In this document: positions 1 to 5,892 of the stretch, piece after piece
Layout of the letters: every line of letters begins with the position of its first letter
How positions within the stretch are numbered: position 1 is the stretch's first letter
Source: Betaproteobacteria bacterium
GTDB taxonomy: Bacteria; Pseudomonadota; Gammaproteobacteria; Burkholderiales; SG8-39
Direction: 5' to 3'
NCBI GenBank assembly: GCA_019245555.1
Contig: JAFARH010000149.1
Coordinates: 1-9,530 of the forward strand
DNA: 9,530 nt
Notes under the pieces: model-generated
What the model was told of the DNA's origin: nothing
The model's input: only the letters and a program-made list of their open reading frames with translations
Databases searched by the model: none
Translations under genes and position numbers: made by a program

Positions 1-589
1 TGCGGCCGAGCAACCGCTCGACGGTGCGCGCGAGATCGCCTTCCATGATCTGCATATGGAACATGTCGTATTGCAGGAATGCGTTCGGCTCGCCCGCGGC
101 GTTCAGCACATCGATCGCCTGCGCGCTGTGCGTGAGGAAGAAGCCGGGCACGGTTTGCGTATTGATCGCTTCGATCATCAGCTGCACGCCGACTTCACCG
201 AGCCGCCGCGCGGCGTAGCGCACATTCGTGGCGAAGGTGTCGAAGTGCCTCTTGTCCTGCGGCGCGAGGCCGGCGAGACAGTTGAGCCGCGGGCAACCGA
301 CTGCCTTCGCGTATTCGATGCCGCGCTCGACGCTTCCCCGGAACTCGCGCTCGCGGCCGGGTAGCGACGCGATGCCGCGCTCGCCTTTCGCCGAGTCGCC
401 GGGCGGCAGGTTGTGCAGGACGACCTGAACGCCGGCGTCTTTTGCACAGCGCGCGACCTCCGGTGCAGGAAATGCGTAAGGGAACTGATACTCGACGAAC
501 TGGAAGCCTGCCGAGCGCGCAGCGGCAAAGCGGTCGAGGAAATCGTGCTCGACGAAAAGCATCGATAGGTTGGCCGCGAGCTTCGGCAT
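1..589 (-). CDS. hyi: Hydroxypyruvate isomerase, N-terminal part (cut by window edge)
   Basis: This is a TIM-barrel sugar isomerase of the AP-endonuclease-2-like superfamily. Hydroxypyruvate isomerase interconverts hydroxypyruvate and tartronate semialdehyde in cytosolic glyoxylate metabolism. The start is ATG at 589-587, and 196 codons are visible before the frame leaves the window. Similarity to E. coli Hyi, as I recall that sequence, runs along the whole visible length. It includes ANLSMLF at residues 6-12, LHNLPPGD at 58-65, GERGIASLPGRE at 69-80, INCL-like LNCLAG at 102-107, MIEAIN at 138-143 and QYDMFHMQ at 173-180. Glu140 in MIEAIN matches the first catalytic glutamate of the family. 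The second one lies in the missing C-terminal third. No good Shine-Dalgarno is seen. The gene runs divergently from the permease gene, with only 15 bases between the two start codons. Related sugar isomerases share the fold, so activity is inferred, but the Hyi assignment is strong. Confidence 0.93.
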   Translation of the reverse strand, partial: MPKLAANLSMLFVEHDFLDRFAAARSAGFQFVEYQFPYAFPAPEVARCAKDAGVQVVLHNLPPGDSAKGERGIASLPGREREFRGSVERGIEYAKAVGCPRLNCLAGLAPQDKRHFDTFATNVRYAARRLGEVGVQLMIEAINTQTVPGFFLTHSAQAIDVLNAAGEPNAFLQYDMFHMQIMEGDLARTVERLLGR

Positions 590-604
590 AATGAAAAGAA
601 TAAC

Positions 605-1471
605 TTGAACGCCGCAGACCTCGCTGCCGTACCGTGGTGGATCTGGCCGATCGCGCTGTTCGTGGTCAGCTTCCTGATCGGCATCATCGCAGTGCTGGCG
701 GGTGTCGGCGGCGGCGTGCTGTTCGTGCCGGTGGTCGGCAGCCTCTTTCCTTTCCATCTCGATTTCGTGCGCGGCGCCGGGCTCATGTTCGCGCTCGCCG
801 GTACGCTTTCCGCCGGGCCGCCACTGCTACGCGCCGGCATGGCGAGCTTGCGTCTCGTGATGCCGCTTGCCCTGGTCGGCTCGATCGCATCGTTCGCCGG
901 CGCCCTGGTCGGACTATCGCTGAGCACCGAGCTCCTTCAGACATCGCTCGGCATCCTCATTATCGGCATCGCGTTTGTCATCTGGTACCTGCGCGGCGCC
1001 GACAACGCCGCCGTCAACGCGGATGCGCTCGCGGCGCTGCTCCGGCTCGAAGGCCAATATCACGACCCGGCGGCCCGCATGACCATCGACTGGCGAACCC
1101 ATCAGACACTGCTGGGTCTCGCTGCATTCGCGGGGATCGGCTTCCTCGGCGGCGTCTTCGGGCTGGGCGCAGGATTCGCGAACGTGCCGGCGCTCAACCT
1201 GCTCATGGCGGCGCCGCTTAAAGTCGCCGTGGGCTCGAGCGGGCTTCTGATCTCGGTAATCAACAGCTCCGCGGCCTGGGTGTATATCCATCGCGGCGCG
1301 CTGCTTCCGCTCATCGTCGTGCCTTCGATTCTTGGCGTGATGCTCGGCTCGCGCATCGGCGCGCTGCTGCTCGGCGTTACGCCGGCGCCGGTTGTGCGGC
1401 GCCTGGTGATCGTAGTCATGCTGCTCGCCGGCATCCGGGCGCTGACGCGGGGGCTCGGCATATGGACCTGA
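605..1471 (+). CDS. TauE/SafE-family membrane permease (putative sulfite/organosulfonate exporter type)
   Basis: This is a 288-residue inner-membrane protein with about eight hydrophobic segments. It has the internal duplication of the TauE/SafE (formerly DUF81) family: a glycine-rich first-half motif, LAGVGGGVLFVPV, at residues 31-43, and a second-half counterpart, LGGVFGLGAGFANVP, at 181-195. The C-terminal LGSRIGALLL at 247-256 is also typical. Family members are linked to export of sulfite, sulfoacetate or related small anions. The substrate cannot be read from this sequence. The start used is TTG at 605, giving an N-terminus with WWIWP before the first membrane helix. No ATG is available upstream in frame, because the ATG at 591 is in another frame and stops after five codons. 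GTG at 662 is an alternative but would shorten the first helix. The gene overlaps the next by 10 bases (1462-1471), which implies translational coupling. Confidence 0.87.
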   Translation: MNAADLAAVPWWIWPIALFVVSFLIGIIAVLAGVGGGVLFVPVVGSLFPFHLDFVRGAGLMFALAGTLSAGPPLLRAGMASLRLVMPLALVGSIASFAGALVGLSLSTELLQTSLGILIIGIAFVIWYLRGADNAAVNADALAALLRLEGQYHDPAARMTIDWRTHQTLLGLAAFAGIGFLGGVFGLGAGFANVPALNLLMAAPLKVAVGSSGLLISVINSSAAWVYIHRGALLPLIVVPSILGVMLGSRIGALLLGVTPAPVVRRLVIVVMLLAGIRALTRGLGIWT

Positions 1472-1875
1472 TCAAGAGCGACCGGGCATTGCGCGAGCTC
1501 TACGCGGGCTGGCTCGACATCGCGACGAAGGCCGGATTCGTCGTCTCGCTCATTGCCTTCCTCTTGTACGTGGCACGAGTGCTACCAGCCTACGTGGCCC
1601 TCGAGGAACTGCCGCGCTACTGGGCACTGCCAGTACATCAATTTATCCAGGCGACCGGCGCGCCAAGCGGGTGGGCATGGCTTGCCGAGCTCGGCTACGG
1701 CGACGGCCTCAATCTCCTCGCGATCGGCCTGCTCGGCCTCGTCACGCCCCTTTGCTACGCGCGGCTCGTCCCGGCCCTCATCGCCGAGCGCGACTGGCTG
1801 CAGGCGGCGCTCGCTGTCGCGCAGCTTGCGGTACTGCTGGCCGCAGCGAGCGGACTCATCGGCGGCAGCGGCTGA
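1462..1875 (+). CDS. Small three-helix membrane protein, DUF1634-like
   Basis: This 137-residue integral membrane protein starts at an ATG inside the end of the permease gene (10-base overlap), so the two are probably co-translated. Hydrophobic segments lie at about residues 22-42, 82-104 and 113-134. The stretch LLAIGLLGLVTPLCYARLVP at 85-104, followed by AERDW at 108-112, resembles the second half of DUF1634 proteins. These are small membrane proteins commonly found next to TauE/SafE permeases. The match is from memory and is not strong, and an uncharacterised membrane family is also possible. The 40 or so residues between helices 1 and 2 contain conserved-looking aromatic and proline positions and probably face the periplasm. 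The likely role, by context only, is an accessory or partner subunit of the upstream permease. No Cys motif or catalytic signature is seen. Confidence 0.72.
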   Translation: MDLIKSDRALRELYAGWLDIATKAGFVVSLIAFLLYVARVLPAYVALEELPRYWALPVHQFIQATGAPSGWAWLAELGYGDGLNLLAIGLLGLVTPLCYARLVPALIAERDWLQAALAVAQLAVLLAAASGLIGGSG

Positions 1876-1882
1876 CGGTTGG

Positions 1883-1891
1883 TGCTAGACT
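1883..1891 (+). promoter_or_regulatory. Possible extended -10 promoter before the urate-oxidase-N-type gene
   Basis: TGCTAGACT has the TGn spacing of an extended -10 element followed by a TATAAT-like hexamer (TAGACT), about 34 bases before the ATG at 1925. No -35 hexamer is evident at the normal distance. An alternative AT-rich patch (GATAAATA, 1903-1910) lies just before the ribosome binding site. This is a weak call, but the 49-base gap and the strong RBS suggest that this gene has its own transcription start. Confidence 0.3.
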
Positions 1892-1911
1892 TTTTTCGCC
1901 TGGATAAATAA

Positions 1912-1917
1912 AAGGAG
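1912..1917 (+). promoter_or_regulatory. Ribosome binding site AAGGAG
   Basis: A perfect Shine-Dalgarno core lies 7 bases before ATG 1925. It fixes the start of the urate-oxidase-N-type gene and is the strongest RBS on the plus strand of this window. Confidence 0.85.
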
Positions 1918-1924
1918 AAACCCC

Positions 1925-2524
1925 ATGGCTGCCTTCTTCCAATCCCTGGGCAAGACGATCACTGCCGGTGTCGTCGTGCTCATCGTGCTGCTCCTCATCC
2001 TCATCGGCACCGGCGCGAAGGTCGCCATAGGCGAGCATGGCTGGTGGCTCTTCGCCATGCGCTGGCTGCACGTGACTTCCGGCGTGATGTGGATCGGCCT
2101 GCTCTGGTACTTCAACTTCGTGCAGACGCCCTCGATGCCGAAGATCCCGGACGATCAGAAGCCAGCCGTCAGCAAGGTCATCGCGCCGACTGCGCTCTTC
2201 TGGTTCCGCTGGGCCGCGATGGCGACGATTATCCTCGGCCTGATCCTTGCAATGATGAACGGCTACCTGGTGCAGGCGCTCACGCTGCAGAAGCCCTTCA
2301 CCTCAATCGGTATAGGCGCATGGCTCGGCACGATCATGTGGTTCAACGTCTGGTTCATCATCTGGCCGAACCAGAAGAAGGCGCTCGGCATCGTCACGGT
2401 CGACCCGGCGCAGAAGGCCGCGGCCGCCAAGGCCGCTGGCATGACCTCGCGCATCAACACGATGCTGTCGGTCCCGATGCTGTACTTCATGGTGGCGCAA
2501 AGCCACGGCGGCGTAGCGTTCTAG
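1925..2524 (+). CDS. Short urate-oxidase-N-type membrane protein (PuuD N-domain family, no cytochrome domain)
   Basis: This 199-residue membrane protein has about five hydrophobic segments (residues 12-30, 43-64, 93-114, 130-147, 178-193). It matches the Urate_ox_N (DUF989) family through MRWLHVTSGVMWIGLLWYFN at 45-64, GTIMWFNVWFIIWPNQKK at 135-152 and SRINTMLSVPMLYFM at 175-189. In PuuD-type urate hydroxylases this membrane module is followed by a C-terminal cytochrome c domain. Here the protein ends after the membrane part and has no CxxCH motif. The free-standing short form is, from general knowledge, frequent in Betaproteobacteria and its function is not established. It might act with a separate cytochrome, or it might not be a urate enzyme at all. 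His49 and the Trp/Asn/Pro residues of the fourth segment are the most family-typical positions. The start is set by an AAGGAG ribosome binding site. Confidence 0.82.
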   Translation: MAAFFQSLGKTITAGVVVLIVLLLILIGTGAKVAIGEHGWWLFAMRWLHVTSGVMWIGLLWYFNFVQTPSMPKIPDDQKPAVSKVIAPTALFWFRWAAMATIILGLILAMMNGYLVQALTLQKPFTSIGIGAWLGTIMWFNVWFIIWPNQKKALGIVTVDPAQKAAAAKAAGMTSRINTMLSVPMLYFMVAQSHGGVAF

Positions 2525-2526
2525 GA

Positions 2527-2772
2527 ATGAAGGGCTGGCTCCTGTCGGGCGCGGCGGTCATCGCCGCGCTCGTCGCGCTTTCGGCGCTCTCCGACGAGCG
2601 CTGGCTCGCTGGTGCTCCGGGGACTGCGGCTTTCGCCGAGGTGCTGCGGCTCGTCCTTTACTGGGGATGGTGTCGCATCGCCTGGCGAGTCGACTTCGAC
2701 GTGAGTCCGGCCTCCAGGCTGCTCCTGCGCGCGGCCCTTGCCGCGGGCCTGGTTACCGTGGCGCTGACTTGA
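2527..2772 (+). CDS. Hypothetical 81-residue membrane protein
   Basis: This small ORF starts at ATG 2527, two bases after the stop of the urate-oxidase-N-type gene, so it is probably translated by coupling. The GGA just before the ATG is too close to be a normal ribosome binding site. The product has an N-terminal hydrophobic segment (residues 4-21), a middle aromatic-rich segment (about 34-53, with LVLYWGWCRIAW at 42-53) and a C-terminal hydrophobic segment (64-80). I do not recognise the family. The gene ends inside the convergent DUF192 gene with a 20-base tail-to-tail overlap (2753-2772). Support is the close spacing, GC-rich third positions and a credible membrane topology. No function is assigned. 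Confidence 0.65.
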   Translation: MKGWLLSGAAVIAALVALSALSDERWLAGAPGTAAFAEVLRLVLYWGWCRIAWRVDFDVSPASRLLLRAALAAGLVTVALT

Positions 2773-3181
2773 CGATGCCGCCGATGGTCGCGCCCGGCTT
2801 GATGCCGCGGGCGGCGAACCAGCCTTTGTTCATTTCCAGCGCGTAGCGCGAAGGGCGCGTCGCGCAGTGCGAGTCCTCGGTTTGCGGCGCCATCTCCTCG
2901 ATGTTGATGATTTTGCCTTCCTCGTCGATGAAGGCGACGGAAAGCGGGATCAGCGTGTTCTTCATCCACATGCATTGGCGCTGGTTGTCGTCGAAGATGA
3001 AGAGCATGCCGGCGTTGGACGGCATCGACGCGCGGTGCATGAGTCCCGTCATGCGGGAGCCGTAGTCGGCGGCGACTTCGGCGTGGATGAGATGCATCCC
3101 GGCATTCAGCTGCACCACGGGCAGCTGCTGCTGTGCAAGCGCGGAGGATGCGACGAGGCTAAGAGTTGCGAGGAAGCGCAT
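2753..3181 (-). CDS. Exported DUF192-family protein
   Basis: From the ATG at 3181-3179 the product is 142 residues. It has a short signal peptide (MRFLATLSLVASSALA, then QQQ) and a single DUF192 domain. Family hallmarks are GLMHRASMPSNAGMLFIF at 46-63 and the core MWMKNTLIPLSVAFID at 71-86. DUF192 proteins are small, mostly periplasmic or secreted beta-rich domains of unknown biochemical role. The frame stays open upstream to an ATG at 3217. I prefer 3181, because the longer version would run through the terminator hairpin at 3182-3214 and would bury the signal peptide. No strong ribosome binding site or promoter is visible, so expression may depend on read-through from the lysine-rich gene upstream. 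Its 3' end overlaps the plus-strand small membrane gene by 20 bases. Confidence 0.85.
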   Translation of the reverse strand: MRFLATLSLVASSALAQQQLPVVQLNAGMHLIHAEVAADYGSRMTGLMHRASMPSNAGMLFIFDDNQRQCMWMKNTLIPLSVAFIDEEGKIINIEEMAPQTEDSHCATRPSRYALEMNKGWFAARGIKPGATIGGIVKSAPR

Positions 3182-3214
3182 AAATGAAAAAGGCAGGGAC
3201 ATGCCCTGCCTTTG
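3182..3214 (-). terminator. Rho-independent terminator after the lysine-rich protein gene
   Basis: The perfect 10-bp stem AAAGGCAGGG (3189-3198) / CCCTGCCTTT (3204-3213) has a 5-base loop. Read on the minus strand it is followed by a run of five T (3191-3187). It lies 18 bases after the stop of the 3465-3232 gene and just before the DUF192 start. It should end most transcripts of the small gene, with DUF192 expressed by read-through or from its own unseen promoter. Confidence 0.85.
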
Positions 3215-3231
3215 CATTGGATCGAAGCGGG

Positions 3232-3465
3232 TTACTTCTTGTCCATCTTGTCCATCTTGTCGGCGGACTTCTTCTTGCCTTCGCCCTTCTTGTGGTCACC
3301 CTTCTTCTTGCCTTCGCCCTTCTTGTGCTCACCCTTCTTCTCCATCCCTTCCTTCTTCTCCATGCCGCCCTTCTTGTCTTGCGCGCCAACATGCGACGCG
3401 GCAACGGCGGACACGCTCACGGCCGCGAACATCGCGGCAACAATCAACGAAATCAGCTTGCTCAT
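3232..3465 (-). CDS. Exported lysine-rich repeat protein, 77 residues, unknown function
   Basis: A signal peptide (residues 1-22, MSKLISLIVAAMFAAVSVSA then VA) is followed by a highly charged low-complexity tail. From residue 30 to the end, 20 of 48 residues are Lys and about 11 are Asp or Glu. The tail holds two tandem 11-residue units (GEHKKGEGKKK at 45-55 and GDHKKGEGKKK at 56-66). These are flanked by two Met-containing pairs: GMEKK at 34-38 and 40-44, and DKM at 69-71 and 72-74. It has no Cys and no aromatic residues after the signal peptide. An AGGAG ribosome binding site lies 6 bases before the ATG (minus strand), and a strong terminator follows, so it looks like a well-expressed single gene. 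I do not recognise a family. The predicted product is periplasmic or secreted, intrinsically disordered and basic. A role in binding polyanions, metal (Met/His) or the envelope is only conjecture. Confidence 0.8.
   Translation of the reverse strand: MSKLISLIVAAMFAAVSVSAVAASHVGAQDKKGGMEKKEGMEKKGEHKKGEGKKKGDHKKGEGKKKSADKMDKMDKK
3269..3334. repeat. Two tandem 33-bp coding repeats (32 of 33 identical)
   Basis: Units 3269-3301 and 3302-3334 each encode 11 residues on the minus strand. They differ at one base, which changes Asp to Glu. Shorter degenerate repeats flank them: a 9-bp TTGTCCATC motif around 3238-3258 and CTTCTCCAT motifs around 3335-3364. Near-identity at the DNA level suggests recent duplication by slippage or unequal exchange. 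Confidence 0.9.
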
Positions 3466-3482
3466 CCCCTTCTCCTATAGTT

Positions 3483-3494
3483 GTGTTCGAACAC
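3483..3494. promoter_or_regulatory. 12-bp perfect palindrome GTGTTCGAACAC, possible operator
   Basis: This perfect inverted repeat lies 18 bases upstream of the lysine-rich gene's start codon, in the 153-base gap between two divergent genes. Its length and symmetry fit a dimeric regulator site, but I cannot name a regulator. It could also form a small RNA hairpin just before the ribosome binding site. Confidence 0.35.
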
Positions 3495-3588
3495 GGGTGG
3501 ACGTGAATCCGGCCCAACGACCCTTAACGCTCGAGATCACCGGCCGTTGACACATCCTGCTGGTTGCTCGCCGAGAACCCCGGCGCGC

Positions 3589-3594
3589 ATTGTA
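3589..3594 (-). promoter_or_regulatory. Possible -10 hexamer (TACAAT) for the lysine-rich gene
   Basis: On the minus strand TACAAT matches the sigma-70 -10 consensus at five of six positions. A poor -35 candidate (TTAAAG) lies 18 bases upstream. It would give a leader of roughly 115 bases that contains the GTGTTCGAACAC palindrome. Low confidence. Confidence 0.25.
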
Positions 3595-3618
3595 GAAGAA
3601 CACTGGAAATACCTTTAA

Positions 3619-4779
3619 ATGATCTTTAAGTACTTGTTTCTTATGGTGTATGCCCTCGGCCTTCCCGCCTGGGCAGCCCCCTATACTCCAAAGGACGACG
3701 CCGTCGTAATCGAGCGTCTCCCCGGTCGCCGCGATGCCCCGGCTATGGTCGAGCTTCGCCAGCTGCGCGCGGCGGCGGCGACCCGGCCCAATGACGCGTC
3801 GGCTGCGGCCGTGCTCGCCAAGCGCTTCTTCGAGCTCGCAAACGCCGAGGGCGACCCGCGGTACATCGGCTACGGTGAGGCGGCCATCGCACGGTGGAAT
3901 GGAACTGACGCGCCGGCCGACATCCACTATGTGCGCGGCTTGCTGATCCAGTACCGCCACGACTTCGATCCCGCGCTCGTCGAGTTCGCTGCGGCGCTCG
4001 ACAAGGATCCGGAACATTTCGGCGCTCGCGCCTGGCGCGCCGCGATCTTCATGGTGCGCGCGAACTATCCGGCGGCGGAGGCGGAATGCGCGGCGCTACC
4101 GGCGGACCCCGACGATCTCTACGTGATCGGCTGCCGCGCCTACGTCGAGGCAACCACCGGGCGTACACGCGCTGCGTACACGCGGCTTTCGGATGCGCTG
4201 CGCGCCCAGCCCGATGCCGAGCCGCAAATTCGCCTCTGGGCATTGACGCGTCTCGCCGAGATGGCCTGGCGCCTCGAAGACGCGCCGGCTGCCGAGCGCC
4301 ATTTCCGGCAAGCGTTCGATCTGAACATCGAAGACAACTTCCTGCTCGCGGCTTATTCGGATTTTCTCCTCGACCAAGGCCGGCCGAAGGAAGTCGTGAA
4401 TCTCCTCAAGCAGTGGGAGCGCTCCGACACGCTTCTGCTCCGTCTCGCGCAGGCGGAAAAACGGCTCGGCATGCGTGAGGCCTCGGCGCATATCCAGGCG
4501 CTCGGCGACCGATTTGCCGCCGCGGCGCTGCGCGGCGAGCGCCTCCACATGGGCGAAGAAGCGCGCTACCTGCTCGATCTCAAAGGCGAGCCGAAGAAGG
4601 CGCTCGCCGTCGGTCTCGACAACTGGAAGGATCAGCGCGAGCCACGCGATGCGCTCGTCGTACTGGAGGCCGCGAAGGCAGCGGGGAACCCGCAGGGTGC
4701 CCAACCCGTGCTGCAGTGGCTCCAGGAGACCGGATTCGAGAGCCGGCGGATGCGCGAGATCGCATCCGCTCTCAAATGA
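3619..4779 (+). CDS. Exported TPR-repeat protein paired with HupE/UreJ-type protein
   Basis: This 386-residue protein has an N-terminal signal peptide (residues 1-19, ending LPAWA before APYTP), so it is probably periplasmic. The rest is alpha-helical with degenerate TPR-type helix pairs. The clearest runs are about residues 101-160 (IHYVRGLLIQYRHDFDPALV, then a unit containing ARAWRAAIFMVRANYPAAEA), 205-238 (LWALTRLAEMAWRLEDAPAA and onward) and 240-270. TPR proteins mediate protein-protein contacts. No enzymatic motif is seen. The start at ATG 3619 has only a poor ribosome binding site, but it gives a proper signal peptide. Its TGA overlaps the ATG of the next gene (ATGA, 4776-4779). The two products are therefore probably made together and may interact in the periplasm, since the partner has a large periplasmic N-terminal domain. 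Substrate or partner identity is unknown. Confidence 0.82.
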   Translation: MIFKYLFLMVYALGLPAWAAPYTPKDDAVVIERLPGRRDAPAMVELRQLRAAAATRPNDASAAAVLAKRFFELANAEGDPRYIGYGEAAIARWNGTDAPADIHYVRGLLIQYRHDFDPALVEFAAALDKDPEHFGARAWRAAIFMVRANYPAAEAECAALPADPDDLYVIGCRAYVEATTGRTRAAYTRLSDALRAQPDAEPQIRLWALTRLAEMAWRLEDAPAAERHFRQAFDLNIEDNFLLAAYSDFLLDQGRPKEVVNLLKQWERSDTLLLRLAQAEKRLGMREASAHIQALGDRFAAAALRGERLHMGEEARYLLDLKGEPKKALAVGLDNWKDQREPRDALVVLEAAKAAGNPQGAQPVLQWLQETGFESRRMREIASALK

Positions 4780-5891
4780 GGCGCTTACTCCTCGCGCTCT
4801 TATTCGCGAGTGGCACAGCGCATGCGCACAAGCCGAGCGACAGCTACCTCACCGTGCTCGGCAATGGCGCGGCATTGCACGGCCAGTGGGACATCGCCCT
4901 GCGCGACCTCGAATACGCAATCGGCCTGGACGCCGATGGCGATGGCAACATCACTTGGGGCGAACTGAAGGCGAAGCACGCGGAGATCGATGCCTATGCG
5001 CTTGCGCGGCTCGCCATCAGCGCGGAGGGCAAGCCTTGCCGGCTTATTCCCACGGCGCACCTCGTGGATGACCACACCGACGGTGCGTATGCGGTCTTGC
5101 GCTTCGACGCCCAGTGCGAGGCCGCGTCCCAAACGCGCATCGTCCTCGACTACAAGCTCTTCTTCGACCTCGACCCGACACACCGCGGCTTGCTGCGGGC
5201 CGACCTCGGTTCAGGCACGCAGACGGCGGTGTTATCACCGACGCGACCGCGCATCGAGCTCGACGCGCGCCCCCGCAGCCTGCTCGAGCAGTTTGGTGAC
5301 TACCTCGGCGAAGGGGTCTGGCATATCTGGATCGGCTTCGACCACATCCTTTTCCTGCTGTCGCTACTCCTGCCATCCGTGCTCCTGCCGGTGGCCGGCG
5401 GATGGCGTCCGGCCGAGCGCTTCGGCGAGGCGTTCTGGGACGTTGTGAAAGTCGCGACGGCTTTCACGCTCGCCCACTCGATCACACTCTCGCTCGCCGC
5501 CCTTTCGGTAATCGAGCTGCCGTCGCGGCTCGTTGAATCGGCCATAGCGTTCTCCGTCGTCGCCGCCGCACTCAACAACCTGCGGCCGTTGGTGCAGGGC
5601 AGGCGCTGGCTGGTTGCCTTCGGCTTCGGGTTGATCCACGGCTTCGGCTTTGCGAGCGTGCTGACTGATCTGGGGTTGCCACGCGAGGCGCTGCTCCTCG
5701 CGCTCGTCGGGTTCAACGTCGGCGTAGAAGTCGGGCAGCTCTCCATCATCGCCGTGTTCCTGCCGCTCGCCTTTGTCCTTCGTCAACACTGGATCTACCG
5801 CCGACTCATCTTTATCGGCGGGTCGGCTGCCATCGCCGTAATCGCAGCAATATGGCTCGTCGAACGCGCGTTCGACGTGAAGCTTTATTAA
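4776..5891 (+). CDS. HupE/UreJ-family membrane protein with periplasmic EF-hand-like loop
   Basis: This 371-residue protein has a signal peptide (residues 1-17, cleavage before HKPSDS) and a periplasmic domain of about 160 residues. About six membrane segments follow (near 182-206, 226-245, 252-267, 279-297, 304-332, 343-362). Family motifs are [18 protein letters not shown] at 183-200, [11 protein letters not shown] at 230-240, [12 protein letters not shown] at 285-296 and [10 protein letters not shown] at 313-322. His183, Asp189, His190, His234, His288 and Glu318 could form an intramembrane metal site. HupE/UreJ proteins are associated with nickel supply to hydrogenase or urease. No such enzyme lies nearby, so the metal is uncertain. 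Residues 52-63 fit a 12-residue EF-hand loop (Asp52, Asp54, Asp56, Gly57, Ile59, Glu63). The start at ATG 4776 is chosen for the signal peptide and the 4-base overlap with the TPR gene. The frame is open further upstream to 4716. Confidence 0.87.
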   Translation: MRRLLLALLFASGTAHAHKPSDSYLTVLGNGAALHGQWDIALRDLEYAIGLDADGDGNITWGELKAKHAEIDAYALARLAISAEGKPCRLIPTAHLVDDHTDGAYAVLRFDAQCEAASQTRIVLDYKLFFDLDPTHRGLLRADLGSGTQTAVLSPTRPRIELDARPRSLLEQFGDYLGEGVWHIWIGFDHILFLLSLLLPSVLLPVAGGWRPAERFGEAFWDVVKVATAFTLAHSITLSLAALSVIELPSRLVESAIAFSVVAAALNNLRPLVQGRRWLVAFGFGLIHGFGFASVLTDLGLPREALLLALVGFNVGVEVGQLSIIAVFLPLAFVLRQHWIYRRLIFIGGSAAIAVIAAIWLVERAFDVKLY

Positions 5892-5892
5892 A

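Noticed and set aside
178..927. Long minus-strand open frame (249 codons) across hyi and the permease gene
   Set aside because: It lies out of frame with hyi on the same strand and antisense to the permease. Its translation is Ser/Arg/Pro-rich shadow sequence, while hyi has clear family similarity.
3234..3365. Repeats resembling a CRISPR or non-coding tandem array
   Set aside because: The repeats are contiguous without spacers, in frame, and fully explained as codons of the lysine-rich protein.
3547..3552. Perfect TTGACA as a -35 element for the TPR gene
   Set aside because: No acceptable -10 lies 16-18 bases downstream (the sequence there is GCCGAG), so I do not call a promoter.
4716..4775. 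Upstream 20-codon extension of the HupE-type protein
   Set aside because: The extension is charged and would bury the signal peptide. ATG 4776 gives a proper signal peptide and an ATGA overlap with the TPR gene.
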